Shown: piece after piece, positions 1 through 8,645 of the stretch
Layout: the number at the start of each line of letters is the position of its first letter
Position numbering within the stretch: the stretch's first letter is position 1
Assembly: GCA_965228165.1 (NCBI GenBank)
Contig: CBDDHB010000003.1
Span: 1,860,001-1,924,000, forward strand
Length of the DNA: 64,000 nt
Origin: Oleispirillum sp965228165
GTDB taxonomy: Bacteria > Pseudomonadota > Alphaproteobacteria > Rhodospirillales > Rhodospirillaceae
Direction: 5' to 3'
Position numbers and translations under genes: made by a program
The notes under the pieces: generated by a model
Seen by the model: the letters and a program-made list of their open reading frames with translations, nothing else
Database searches by the model: none
What the model was told of the DNA's origin: nothing

Positions 1-500
1 TGGTGCTGCTGATCGCGGTGGAGATCGTGATGCGCCGCACCGTCGGCACCTCGCCCGGTCTGTCCTATGAGTACTCGGGCTATGTGCTTGGCATTTCGGC
101 GAGCTGGAGCTTCGCCTATGCCCTGTTCCACAAGGCGCACATCCGCATCGACGCGGCCTACGTGCGGTTCGCGCCGAAGGGGCGGATCGGGCTCGACATG
201 CTGGCGCTCGCCGCGATGGCGGCCTTCGCGGCGATGACCGCGCGGGCCTCGGTCGGGGTTCTGGCCGAGACCCTGGCCCGCGACACCGTTTCCAATTCGC
301 CGCTGCACACTCCGATGTGGATTCCGCAAATCCTGTGGGTGGGCGGCTGGCTGTGGTTCGCCTTCGCGGTTCTGCTGTTGCTGGCCCGTTGCGCCGTCGC
401 TCTGGCGCTGGGCGATCCGGACACGGTGCGGCGTCTGGCCGGAAGTTCGACCCTCGACGAACAGATCGAGGACGAAGCCCCCGACCTGAAGGAGGTCTGA
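1..500 (+). CDS. dctQ: TRAP transporter small membrane subunit (DctQ family), 5' partial
   Basis: The 5' end lies outside the window. The visible part reads as about 165 residues with several hydrophobic segments (around residues 18-35, 48-65 and 105-130) separated by short charged loops, as expected for the small four-helix DctQ subunit of tripartite ATP-independent periplasmic transporters. It would sit in the inner membrane and couple a periplasmic binding protein to the large permease. Only 4 bases separate its stop from the DctM gene, so the two are co-transcribed. The substrate-binding DctP subunit is not in the window and may lie upstream. Known for the family: substrates are usually organic acids. 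The substrate here cannot be read from this sequence. Confidence 0.88.
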   Translation, partial: VLLIAVEIVMRRTVGTSPGLSYEYSGYVLGISASWSFAYALFHKAHIRIDAAYVRFAPKGRIGLDMLALAAMAAFAAMTARASVGVLAETLARDTVSNSPLHTPMWIPQILWVGGWLWFAFAVLLLLARCAVALALGDPDTVRRLAGSSTLDEQIEDEAPDLKEV

Positions 501-504
501 GATC

Positions 505-1791
505 ATGATCGGCGTCGCTCTCGTCGTCCTTATCGTCCTGATGGTCCTGTCGATTCCGATCGCGGTGACGCTGCTGGGATTGGCCGTGCTCATGGATGGG
601 GTCTACGCCCGCTTCCCGCTGCATCGGGCGCTCGGCGAAATCCTTTGGACCGCCTCGGACAGTTTCCTCCTCATCTCCATCCCGCTGTTCATCCCGCTGG
701 GCGAGATTCTGGTGCGCAGCGGCGTGGCGCGCCGCACCTATGGCGCGCTGGAGGCTTGGCTGTCCTGGCTGCCGGGCGGCCTGCTGCACGCCAATATCGG
801 CACCGCCACCTTCTTTTCCGCCACCTCCGGCTCCTCGGTCGCCACCGCCGCCACGGTCGGCACCGTGGCGATGCCGCAGGCGCGCGCCCTGGGCTACGAC
901 GAACGCCTGTTCGCCGGGTCGATCGCGGCGGGCGGCACCCTCGGCATCATGATCCCGCCGTCGATCAACCTGATCGTCTATGGCTTCATGACCGAGACCT
1001 CGATTCCCCGTCTGTTCGTCGCCGGGATCGTTCCGGGGGTGATGCTGGCCCTGATGTTCATTGCCGTCACCGCGATCCTATGCACCCTCAAACCCGCCTG
1101 GGGCGGTCCGGTGTTCAGCCACTCCTGGCCCGAACGGCTGCGCGGTCTGGCCGACTTGACGCCGATGCTGTCGCTGTTCGCGGTGATCATCGGCTCGATC
1201 TATACCGGCTGGGCGACGCCGACCGAGGCGGCGGCGGTGGGGGTGCTCGCCACCCTGGCGATCGCGCGGCTCAACCGCACCCTGTCGTGGGAGATGCTGA
1301 ACGCCGCGATCCTGGGGACGATGCGCACCACCGCGATGATCATGCTGATCATCATTTCCGCCTATTTCCTCAACTTCGTGCTCTCCGCGGTGGGGGCTAC
1401 CCGCGCCCTCAGCACCCTGGTCACCACCAGCGGCCTGAGCCCCCTCGCCACCATGCTGATGATCGTCGCGATGTACGTGGTTCTGGGCTTTTTCATCGAG
1501 ACCCTGTCCCTGATGGTGATTACCGTGCCGGTGGTCGCGCCGGTGGTGGCGGCGATCGGCTACGACCCGATCTGGTTCGGCATCATGCTGATCCTGTTGA
1601 TCGAGATGGCGCTGATCACGCCGCCGGTGGGCCTGAACCTGTATGTGGTGCAGGGGGTGCGCGGGCGCGGTTCGATCAGCGACGTGATCATGGGGGCGAC
1701 CCCCTATGCCCTGACCATGCTGGTGATGGCGGGGTTCCTGATCGCCTTCCCGTGGCTCGCGCTCTATCTGCCCAATGCAATGAACGGATAA
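505..1791 (+). CDS. dctM: TRAP transporter large permease subunit (DctM family)
   Basis: 428 residues, the usual DctM size, with about a dozen hydrophobic segments along its length. Typical family features are visible: a Gly/Ser-rich stretch ATSGSSVATAATVG near residue 110, GTLGIMIPPSINLIVYG near 145, and a C-terminal EMALITPPVGLNLYVVQG near 370. It is the ion-coupled permease of the TRAP system. The gene follows dctQ by 4 bases and precedes the DUF2848 gene by 12 bases, so transport and the two downstream enzymes are probably one operon. The start ATG has a good upstream GGAGG-type site (aaggaggtctgagatc). Confidence 0.95.
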   Translation: MIGVALVVLIVLMVLSIPIAVTLLGLAVLMDGVYARFPLHRALGEILWTASDSFLLISIPLFIPLGEILVRSGVARRTYGALEAWLSWLPGGLLHANIGTATFFSATSGSSVATAATVGTVAMPQARALGYDERLFAGSIAAGGTLGIMIPPSINLIVYGFMTETSIPRLFVAGIVPGVMLALMFIAVTAILCTLKPAWGGPVFSHSWPERLRGLADLTPMLSLFAVIIGSIYTGWATPTEAAAVGVLATLAIARLNRTLSWEMLNAAILGTMRTTAMIMLIIISAYFLNFVLSAVGATRALSTLVTTSGLSPLATMLMIVAMYVVLGFFIETLSLMVITVPVVAPVVAAIGYDPIWFGIMLILLIEMALITPPVGLNLYVVQGVRGRGSISDVIMGATPYALTMLVMAGFLIAFPWLALYLPNAMNG

Positions 1792-1803
1792 GGGAGACTT
1801 CCG

Positions 1804-2478
1804 ATGCTGACCCTGAAAACCCCGGACGGCTTGGACCTCGCCGTCGAGGTTCGCGACCTGATCGTCGCCGGATGGGCGGGGCGCGACCGCGCCGCGGTCG
1901 ATCACCACATCGCCGAACTGGCCGAATTGGGAGTCGCGCCGCCGTCGTCGGTGCCGCTCTATTACCGGGTGTCGGCGGATCGCCTGACCACCGCGCCGCG
2001 CCTTCAGGTTCTGGGCGGCGACGGCTCGGGCGAGGCGGAGGCGGTGATCCTGGGGGCGAACGGTCGGCTGTGGGTGGACGTCGGTTCCGACCACACCGAC
2101 CGCAAGGTGGAGTCCTATTCCGTCGCCGTCTCCAAGGAGATGTGCCCGAAGCCGATGGGCGCGTCGGTGTGGGCCTTCGACGAGGTGAAGGACCATTGGG
2201 ACGACCTGATCCTGCGTTCCTTCGCCACCATCGGCGGCGCGCGGGTGCTCTATCAGGAGGGCAAGGTCTCCGCCCTGCTGCCGCCCGCCGCCCTGGTCGC
2301 CGGGTGGGAGGCGCTGCACGGTCCCTTCGGCGACGGGCGGGCGATGCTGTGCGGCACCCTGCCCGCGATCGGCGGCATCCGTCCCGCCGACCGCTTCGAG
2401 ATCGAACTCGAGGACCCGGTGCTGCGTCGCCGCCTGACCCACGCCTACGAAGTCGAAGTCCTGCCCGTCGTCGCCTGA
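1804..2478 (+). CDS. DUF2848 family protein
   Basis: 224 residues, soluble, no signal peptide. I recognise the DUF2848 family from segments such as VPLYYRVSADRLTTAP near residue 50, WVDVGSDHTDRKVES near 95 and KEMCPKPMGASVWAFDEVKDHW near 110. The function is not established; the fold is thought to be related to fumarylacetoacetate-hydrolase-like enzymes (family knowledge, not visible here). The gene lies between a TRAP permease and an amidase with gaps of 12 and 15 bases. This suggests an enzymatic step in breaking down the compound imported by the transporter, probably an acid or amide. That role is inference from context only. Confidence 0.85.
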   Translation: MLTLKTPDGLDLAVEVRDLIVAGWAGRDRAAVDHHIAELAELGVAPPSSVPLYYRVSADRLTTAPRLQVLGGDGSGEAEAVILGANGRLWVDVGSDHTDRKVESYSVAVSKEMCPKPMGASVWAFDEVKDHWDDLILRSFATIGGARVLYQEGKVSALLPPAALVAGWEALHGPFGDGRAMLCGTLPAIGGIRPADRFEIELEDPVLRRRLTHAYEVEVLPVVA

Positions 2479-2493
2479 TCCGGAGGTTCCGCG

Positions 2494-3787
2494 ATGTTTG
2501 CCGATCCCCGTCCGCTCGCCCAGTTGCGCCGCGCCCTTGCCGAGGGCAAGACCAGCAGCGAGGAACTGACCCGCACGGCGCTGGCCCGCGCCGCCGATCT
2601 GCGCCGCGCCACCGGGGTGCCGGTCGGGCCGCTCGCCGGGGCGCCGGTGTCGGTCAAGGACCTGTTCGACGTCAAGGGGTTCGCCACCCGCGCCGGGTCG
2701 AAGCTTCTGGCCGGAGCGCCGCCCGCCGCCGCCGATGCCCCGGCGGTGGCGCGCCTGCGCGCCGCCGGGGCGGCGATCATCGGCCACACCAACATGACCG
2801 AATTCGCCTTCTCCGGCCTGGGCGTCAATCCGCACTTCGGCACCCCGGCCAATCCCTGGGACGCGACGCGCATCCCCGGCGGCTCGTCCTCCGGCGCGGC
2901 GGTTTCCGTCGCGGCGGGGATGGCGGCGGTGGGTCTGGGCACCGATACCGGCGGCTCGGTGCGCATCCCGGCGGCGTTCTGCGGCCTGGCCGGGTTCAAG
3001 CCGACGCAACGGCGTTCCAACCTGCGGGGGGCCGTGCCGCTGTCGCGCAGCCTCGACTCGGTGGGGGCGATCGCCCACGTCATCGCCGACTGCGCCCTGG
3101 TCGATGCCCTGGTCGGTCCCGGCGAGTCGCCGCGCGTCCGCCCGGCGCGGCTGGCGGGCTTACGTTTCGCGGTGCCGCAGGTCTATGTCCTGGAGGGACT
3201 CGACCCGGCGGTGGCGCGCGCCTTCACCCGCGCCCTGACCGCGTTGTCGGCGGCGGGGGCGCGGATCGAGGACGCCCCCTTCGCTATCCCGGAAACCCTT
3301 CCCGATCTGCTCGCCGGGGGCGGGCTGGTGGCGGCGGAAAGTTACGCCTGGCATCGCCCCCGCCTGGACAAGGGACGCGCCCTTTACGATCCTCGGGTTC
3401 TGGTGCGCATCGAGCGGGGACAGGCGTTGTCGGCGGCGGATTATCTCGACCTTCTCGACCTTCGCGCCGCCCGGATCGCCGAAATGGACGCGGCGATGAT
3501 TCCCTATGACGCGATTCTGATGCCCACCGTCGCCTGCGTCGCGCCGAAGCTGTCCGAACTTGCCGAGGACGCCGACTACACCCGCGTCAACGCGCTCGCC
3601 TTGCGCAACACCACGGTGGGCAACCTGCTGGATCTGTGCGCCGCCAGTTTGCCTTGCCAGACTCCGGGCGATCTACCGGTGGTGATTTCGCCGGTGGGGC
3701 GGCGACGACCGCCGCCTGCTCGACATCGCGGCGGGGATGGAGGCGGCGTTGTGCGCCGCCGGTCTGGGGCGTCCGCCCGCCCCGTGA
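2494..3787 (+). pseudogene. Amidase signature family protein, frameshifted near the 3' end
   Basis: Amidase-signature hydrolase (C-N bond cleavage with a Ser-cisSer-Lys triad). The catalytic Lys is in GAPVSVKDLFDVKG near residue 52, and the Ser-rich signature IPGGSSSGAAVSVAAG starts near residue 128. The frame is good to about base 3690. After that the ORF drifts into low-quality Arg-rich sequence up to a stop at 3882. The neighbouring frame restores a normal tail (GGDDRRLLDIAAGMEA) ending at a TGA at 3785-3787. One extra G in the GGGG run at 3696-3699 explains the shift: removing it gives 430 residues, close to family size. This is either a sequencing error or a mutation that alters only the last 30 residues. 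It is the last gene of the dctQM-DUF2848 operon. Confidence 0.85.
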
Positions 3788-3809
3788 TCCGGGCGCGCGC
3801 GAAACGAAA

Positions 3810-3841
3810 AAAGGCCATCGCGGTCGCCCGCGATGGCCTTT
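3810..3841. terminator. Bidirectional Rho-independent terminator between the amidase and cstA
   Basis: A 14-bp perfect stem (AAAGGCCATCGCGG with its complement) and a 4-base loop, with A-rich sequence on the left and T-rich sequence on the right. It lies between two convergent genes and can serve both. Confidence 0.9.
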
Positions 3842-3859
3842 GTTTGCGCCGCCGAAGGA

Positions 3860-5287
3860 CTATTCGGCGGGGGCGTCGGTGACCTTCTTCCTGCCGAAGG
3901 CGAAGAAGAAGGCGGTCAGGGCGGCCACGGCGGCGGCGATGCCGATGCCGTTGGCGATGTTGTAGGGCAGGCCGAAGCCGATCTTTTCCGCCGAGATGTA
4001 GGCGAAGGTCACCGCCGTCATGAAGGTGGCGGGAGCGGTGCAGATCCAGTGCAGCTTGCCCTGCTTGATCAGGTACGCGGCGGCGGCTCACAGCATCACC
4101 ATCGCCAGGGTCTGGTTGGCCCAGCCGAAATAGCGCCAGATGATGTTGAAGTCGCCGAGCGAGACGACGAAGCCGATGGCGAACAACGGCACCGCGATCA
4201 TCAGCCGCTTCGGGACTTCCCGCTGCGGCATCTTGATGAACTCGGCGATGGTCAGGCGCGCCGCGCGGAAGGCGGTGTCGCCCGAGGTGATCGGCAGGAT
4301 CACCACGCCCAGAACCGCAAGGGTGGTGCCGATGCCGCCGCCGAGCAGCGCGTTGCAGATTTCGTTGACCACCCCCGAGGGCGAACCCTGGGCGATCGCC
4401 GCGCCGAGGGCGCTGGGGCTGTCGTAGAACGACAGGCCGAGGGTCGCCCAGATCAGGCCGATGATCCCTTCGCCGATCATCGCGCCGTAGAAGACGAAGC
4501 GGCCGTTCTTTTCGTTGGTGACGCAGCGCGCCATCATCGGCGACTGGGTGGCGTGGAAGCCCGAAATCGCGCCGCAGGCGATGGTGATGAACATCAACGG
4601 CCAGATCGGCAGGTTCTTCGGGTGGGTGTTGGCGAGAGACAAGCCCTGCGGCAGAACCTGATGCTCGCTCGAAAACAGGATCATGATGGTCAGGCTGATC
4701 GACATGAAGAACAGAAGCGCGCCGAAAACCGGGTACAGCCGCCCGATGATCTTGTCGATCGGCAGGATGGTGGCGAGGAAGTAGTAGGCGAAGATCGCCG
4801 CGATCCAATAATTGACCGGCCATCCGGACAGCTTGGCCAGAAGCTTGCCGGGGCCCAGGACGAAGACGATGCCGACGAGAAGCAGCAGAATCACCGAGAA
4901 GTAGTTCATGAACTGCTTGAAGACCGGCCCCAGTTCCTTGCCGACGACGTTGGGGACGTTCTCGCCGTTGGAACGCAACGACAGCATGCCAGCGAAATAG
5001 TCGTGCACCGCGCCGGCGAAGATGCTGCCGAAGACGATCCACAGAAGGGCGGACGGCCCGTACAGGGCGCCCAGAATCGGCCCGAAGATCGGTCCCAGTC
5101 CGGCGATGTTCAACAGCTGAATCAGGAAGATCTTGTAGGTCGGCATCGGCACGAAATCGACGCCGTCCGCCAGGGCGACGGACGGAACGACGCGGCTGGA
5201 ATCGGACCCGAAGATGCGGTCGACCAGACTGCCGTAAATGAAATAGCCCGCGATCAGCAGGGCCACGCACGTAAAGAAGAGGACCAT
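3860..5287 (-). pseudogene. cstA: CstA-family carbon starvation / peptide (pyruvate) transporter with an in-frame stop
   Basis: Multi-spanning inner-membrane protein of the CstA family, which imports peptides or pyruvate under carbon limitation. Family segments seen: GPIFGPILGALYGPSALLWI near residue 75, GAVHDYFAGMLSLRSNGE near 100, and GFHATQSPMMARC near 245. An in-frame TGA (bases 4088-4090, residue about 400) follows NQTLAMVML. Reading past it, the same frame continues with good membrane-protein sequence (AAAAYLIKQGKLHW and so on) to a TAG at 3860-3862, giving 475 residues. Trp is the likely ancestral residue (TGG to TGA). The start ATG at 5287 gives MVLFFTCVALLIAGYF, a proper first helix; an upstream in-frame extension starts with non-hydrophobic sequence and was not used. 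This is either a nonsense mutation or a base-call error. It is transcribed towards the amidase. Confidence 0.85.
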
Positions 5288-5710
5288 CGGACGTCTCCTA
5301 AGATCCGCCCCGGATGGAGGGGCGGCAACGTGTTCGCGGATCAAGAGGGCCTCCCCCCGGCGTGGCTGCGCGGCATGCGCGCACGATCCCGCCAGTTCAT
5401 CCCCCTGGTTTGGAACTCTCCGCTTGTGGCGGGAAATATTCAATATTTTTTTGTGGGCGGAATTGTTGTGATGTTTCCGCGCGTTGCGCCGGAGTCAACC
5501 GGAGGGCGCGATGCGCCATTGCCCGGTTTTTTCCCGCATTTCCGCGATAATGGCATGTATGGAAAGGAAAATCCTGGCGTTTCCGGGGGGGGATTGGGCG
5601 GCTGGGGCGACTCGGGGCGATCAACCGCCCGGTTCATCGCCCGATCGGGTGGGGAAAACCGGCTTTGCAATTGACGGCTGGCGGCGGCCTTTCGTATAAA
5701 CCGTGTGGGC
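5288..5710. other. Intergenic region upstream of cstA and serC
   Basis: About 420 bases without a convincing gene; short ORFs here have no family resemblance. It must hold divergent promoters for cstA (minus) and serC (plus). An AT-rich patch with the near-palindrome AATATTCAATATT lies at about 5434-5446. I see no clear -35/-10 pair or known operator. Confidence 0.5.
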
Positions 5711-5756
5711 CGCGACCTCCCAACGGGTCGCCAAGCCCTTCTGCAATGGAAGGGAG
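5711..5756 (+). ncRNA. Candidate serC RNA motif (5' leader of serC)
   Basis: Two short hairpins lie directly before the start codon. Hairpin 1: stem GCGACC (5712-5717) with GGTCGC (5726-5731), loop TCCCAACG. Hairpin 2: stem CCCTTC (5736-5741) with GAAGGG (5749-5754), loop TGCAATG. The 3' arm of hairpin 2 contains the likely ribosome binding site GAAGGGAG, 6-13 bases before the ATG at 5763, so folding would hide it. The position and the two-hairpin layout match what I recall of the serC motif, a putative cis-regulatory RNA reported upstream of serC in Alphaproteobacteria. The match is from memory and was not scored against a covariance model. Confidence 0.55.
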
Positions 5757-5762
5757 AACTCC

Positions 5763-6929
5763 ATGACCGTCGTCGCCAAGCCGACCGCCCGGCCGGCCAA
5801 CCCCAATTTTTCCTCCGGTCCCTGCGCCAAGCGTCCCGGTTTTTCGCTGGACGTGCTTGCGAACGCCTGTCTTGGCCGCTCGCACCGCGCCAAGATCGGC
5901 AAGGAACGCCTGAAGGACGTGATCGAACGCTCGAAGACGCTTCTGGGCGTTCCCGCCGACTACCTGTTGGGAATCGTTCCCGCCTCCGATACCGGCGCCG
6001 TCGAGATGGCGCTGTGGAGCCTTCTGGGTCCGCGCGGCGTCGACGTGCTGGCCTGGGAAAGCTTCGGCTCCGGCTGGGCCACCGACGTGGTGAAGCAGTT
6101 GAAGCTTAAAGACACCCGGGTGATGGAAGCCCCCTACGGCGAGATTCCCGACCTGTCCAAGGTGGATTTCAGCCGTGACGTGGTGTTCACCTGGAACGGC
6201 ACCACCTCGGGCGTGTGCGTGCCGAACGGCGACTGGATTCCGGCGAATCGCGAAGGTCTGACCATCTGTGACGCCACCTCCGCCGCGTTCGCCATGGATC
6301 TCGCCTGGGACAAGCTGGACGTCGTCACCTACTCCTGGCAGAAGGTGATGGGCGGAGAGGGCGCGCACGGCGTGCTGATTCTGTCTCCGCGCGCCGTCGC
6401 CCGCCTGGAAAGCCATTCCCCGGCCTGGCCGATGCCGAAGATTTTCCGCATGACCAAGGGCGGCAAGCTGATCGGCGGCATTTTCGAGGGCGAGACGATC
6501 AACACCCCCTCGATGCTGGTGGTCGAGGATACTCTCGACGGCCTGAAGTGGGGCGAGGCGATCGGCGGACTGCCGGTTCTGATCAAGCGCAGCCAGGCCA
6601 ATCTTGCGGCGATCGCCGCCTGGGTCGATGCCTGCCCGGAGGTCGCCTTCCTGGCCGCCGATCCGAAGATTCGCTCCAACACCTCGGTCTGCTTAAGGAT
6701 CGTCGCGCCGTGGTTCGCCAAGCTCGACGCCGAGGGCCAGCAGAAGGCGCAGAAGGCGATCGTCGGCCTCCTCGACAAGGAAGGCGTCGCCTATGACATC
6801 GGCGCCTATCGCGACGCCCCCGCTGGCCTGCGCATCTGGGCCGGGGCGACGGTGGAGACCGCCGATCTGAAGGCGCTGTTCCCCTGGATCGAATGGGCGC
6901 TTGCCGAGACCGCGAAGTCCTTCGCCTGA
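5763..6929 (+). CDS. serC: Phosphoserine aminotransferase
   Basis: 388 residues. It converts 3-phosphohydroxypyruvate and glutamate into phosphoserine, step 2 of serine synthesis (PLP enzyme, cytoplasm). The N terminus NPNFSSGPCAKRPGFS and the PLP-lysine segment YSWQKVMGGEGAHGV near residue 196 mark the divergent SerC type seen in Alphaproteobacteria and some archaea rather than the E. coli type. The start at 5763 is chosen because it has GAAGGGAGAACTCC just upstream; a GTG 60 bases earlier would run through the candidate leader RNA. serA follows 91 bases downstream on the same strand, so the two committed steps of the pathway are likely co-regulated. Confidence 0.95.
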   Translation: MTVVAKPTARPANPNFSSGPCAKRPGFSLDVLANACLGRSHRAKIGKERLKDVIERSKTLLGVPADYLLGIVPASDTGAVEMALWSLLGPRGVDVLAWESFGSGWATDVVKQLKLKDTRVMEAPYGEIPDLSKVDFSRDVVFTWNGTTSGVCVPNGDWIPANREGLTICDATSAAFAMDLAWDKLDVVTYSWQKVMGGEGAHGVLILSPRAVARLESHSPAWPMPKIFRMTKGGKLIGGIFEGETINTPSMLVVEDTLDGLKWGEAIGGLPVLIKRSQANLAAIAAWVDACPEVAFLAADPKIRSNTSVCLRIVAPWFAKLDAEGQQKAQKAIVGLLDKEGVAYDIGAYRDAPAGLRIWAGATVETADLKALFPWIEWALAETAKSFA

Positions 6930-6938
6930 GCCCCTTGC

Positions 6939-6971
6939 CGGAGTCCGGACTCTTCGCGGGTCCGGACTCCG
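6939..6971 (+). promoter_or_regulatory. Intergenic hairpin between serC and serA
   Basis: An 11-bp perfect inverted repeat (CGGAGTCCGGA with TCCGGACTCCG) and an 11-base loop, just after the serC stop. A short T run follows about 12 bases later. It could be a partial terminator or an mRNA-stabilising hairpin that sets the serC/serA ratio. Confidence 0.6.
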
Positions 6972-7020
6972 CGCGATCCCCCTTTTCGCCATTTCCATTC
7001 CACGCAAGGGAGTCTTCCCC

Positions 7021-8595
7021 ATGCTGAAAGTCCTGATTTCCGACAAGATGAGCCCGCTCGCCGAGGAGATTTTCAAGGCGCGCGGCCTTGAGGTCGATTA
7101 CAAGCCCGGGATGACCCCGGACGAGTTGAAGGCCTGCATCGGCGAATACCACGGCCTCGCCATCCGCTCCGACACCAAGGTCAAGGCCGACGTCATCGCC
7201 GCCGCCGTCAACCTGAAGGTGGTCGGTCGCGCCGGCATCGGCGTCGACAACGTCGATATTCCCGCCGCCACCGCCAAGGGCGTGGTGGTGATGAACACTC
7301 CCTTCGGCAACTCGATCACCACCGCCGAGCACGCCCTGGCGATGATGATGGCGCTCGCCCGCGACATTCCCCAGGCCTCCGCCTCCACCCACGCCGGAAA
7401 GTGGGAAAAGTCGAAGTTAATGGGCGTCGAACTGTTCGGCAAGACGCTCGGCGTCGTCGGCTGCGGCAACATCGGTTCCTGCGTCGCCGAACGCGCCATC
7501 GGTCTGAAGATGCGGGTCGTCGCCTTCGACCCCTATCTGTCGCCGGAACGCGCCAAGGATCTGGGCGTGGAGAAGGTGGAACTGGACGAACTGTTCGCCC
7601 GCGCCGACTTCATCACCCTGCACACGCCGCTGACCGACGCCACCCGAGGCATCATCTCGGAAAAGTCGTTCGGCAAGATGAAAAAGGGCGTGCGCATCGT
7701 CAACTGCGCGCGCGGCGGCCTGATCGACGAGGCGGCGCTGAAGGCGGCCCTGGACGACGGTCGCGTCGCGGGCGCGGCCCTCGACGTGTTCGAGGAGGAA
7801 CCGGCGAAGACCAACGTCCTGTTCGGCCATCCGAAGGTGATCTGCACGCCGCACCTGGGCGCCTCCACCAGCGAGGCGCAGGTCAACGTCGCGGTGCAGG
7901 TGGCGGAGCAGATCTCCGACTTCCTGCTCACCGGCGCGGTGACCAACGCTCTCAACATGCCCTCGGTCTCCGCCGAGGACGCGCCGAAGCTGAAACCCTA
8001 CATGAAGCTGGTGGAGTACCTGGGCGGCTTCGCCGGGCAGATCACCCGCACCGGCTTGAAGGCGGTGACCATCGAGTACGAGGGTCAGGTCGCCGAACTC
8101 AACACCAAGCCCCTGATCGCGATCGCGCTCTCCGGCCTGCTGCGCCCGATGCTGGACGCGGTGAACATGGTCTCGGCCCCCGCCGTGGCCAAGGAACGCA
8201 ACATCGCGATCTCGGAAACCAAGCGCGAGACCTGCGCCGAATACCAGACCCTGGTCAAGCTGACGGTGACCACCGAAACCCAGACCCGTTCGGTTTCCGG
8301 CACCCTGTTCGCGGGCAAGCCGCGCCTGGTCGAGGTCAACGGCATCCCGGTGGAGGCGGAATTCGCCCCCCATATGCTGTTCTTCACCAACAAGGACAAG
8401 CCGGGCCTGATCGGCAAGATCGGCACCGCGCTGGGTCTGGGCGGGGTGAACATCGCCACCTTCCATCTGGGCCGCAACGCGGTGGGCGAGGACGCGGTGG
8501 CGCTGGTGCAGGTGGACGGGGCGATTACCTCCGACCTGCTGGACTCGTTGCGCGCCGTGCCCAACGTGGTGCGGGTGGAATCGCTGAAGTTCTGA
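7021..8595 (+). CDS. serA: D-3-phosphoglycerate dehydrogenase
   Basis: 524 residues, the long SerA form. It oxidises 3-phosphoglycerate to 3-phosphohydroxypyruvate, the first step of serine synthesis. An NAD-binding motif is seen at GVVGCGNIGSCVAERA near residue 145, active-site segments at VNCARGGLIDEAAL near 230 and the catalytic His at TPHLGASTSEAQ near 280. After the catalytic domain there is an ASB-type intervening domain and a C-terminal ACT domain (FFTNKDKPGLIGKIGTALG near residue 460), which in this family binds regulatory amino acids, often serine. The ATG is preceded by AAGGGAG. serC is directly upstream, and a strong terminator follows 16 bases after the stop. Confidence 0.97.
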   Translation: MLKVLISDKMSPLAEEIFKARGLEVDYKPGMTPDELKACIGEYHGLAIRSDTKVKADVIAAAVNLKVVGRAGIGVDNVDIPAATAKGVVVMNTPFGNSITTAEHALAMMMALARDIPQASASTHAGKWEKSKLMGVELFGKTLGVVGCGNIGSCVAERAIGLKMRVVAFDPYLSPERAKDLGVEKVELDELFARADFITLHTPLTDATRGIISEKSFGKMKKGVRIVNCARGGLIDEAALKAALDDGRVAGAALDVFEEEPAKTNVLFGHPKVICTPHLGASTSEAQVNVAVQVAEQISDFLLTGAVTNALNMPSVSAEDAPKLKPYMKLVEYLGGFAGQITRTGLKAVTIEYEGQVAELNTKPLIAIALSGLLRPMLDAVNMVSAPAVAKERNIAISETKRETCAEYQTLVKLTVTTETQTRSVSGTLFAGKPRLVEVNGIPVEAEFAPHMLFFTNKDKPGLIGKIGTALGLGGVNIATFHLGRNAVGEDAVALVQVDGAITSDLLDSLRAVPNVVRVESLKF

Positions 8596-8611
8596 AGCGG
8601 TCAAAGTGGAA

Positions 8612-8645
8612 GCCGCCGTCCCCAGCCCGGGGACGGCGGCTTTTT
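8612..8645. terminator. Rho-independent terminator after serA
   Basis: A 12-bp perfect GC-rich stem (GCCGCCGTCCCC with its complement), loop AGCCC, then TTTTT. It closes the serC-serA unit. The convergent minus-strand gene ends at the same place. Confidence 0.92.

Noticed and set aside
645..3509. A 954-codon open frame on the plus strand across dctM, the DUF2848 gene and the amidase
   Set aside because: It lies in another frame of three well-supported genes, is extremely rich in Arg, Gly and Pro and has no family resemblance; a GC-rich shadow.
4088..4090. Selenocysteine insertion at the cstA UGA
   Set aside because: CstA is not a selenoprotein family, the position is probably Trp, and I see no obvious SECIS-like hairpin directly downstream.
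5423..5460. A promoter or regulator site in the AT-rich patch upstream of cstA
   Set aside because: The patch is AT-rich but I could not place a -35/-10 pair with correct spacing, so no site is called.
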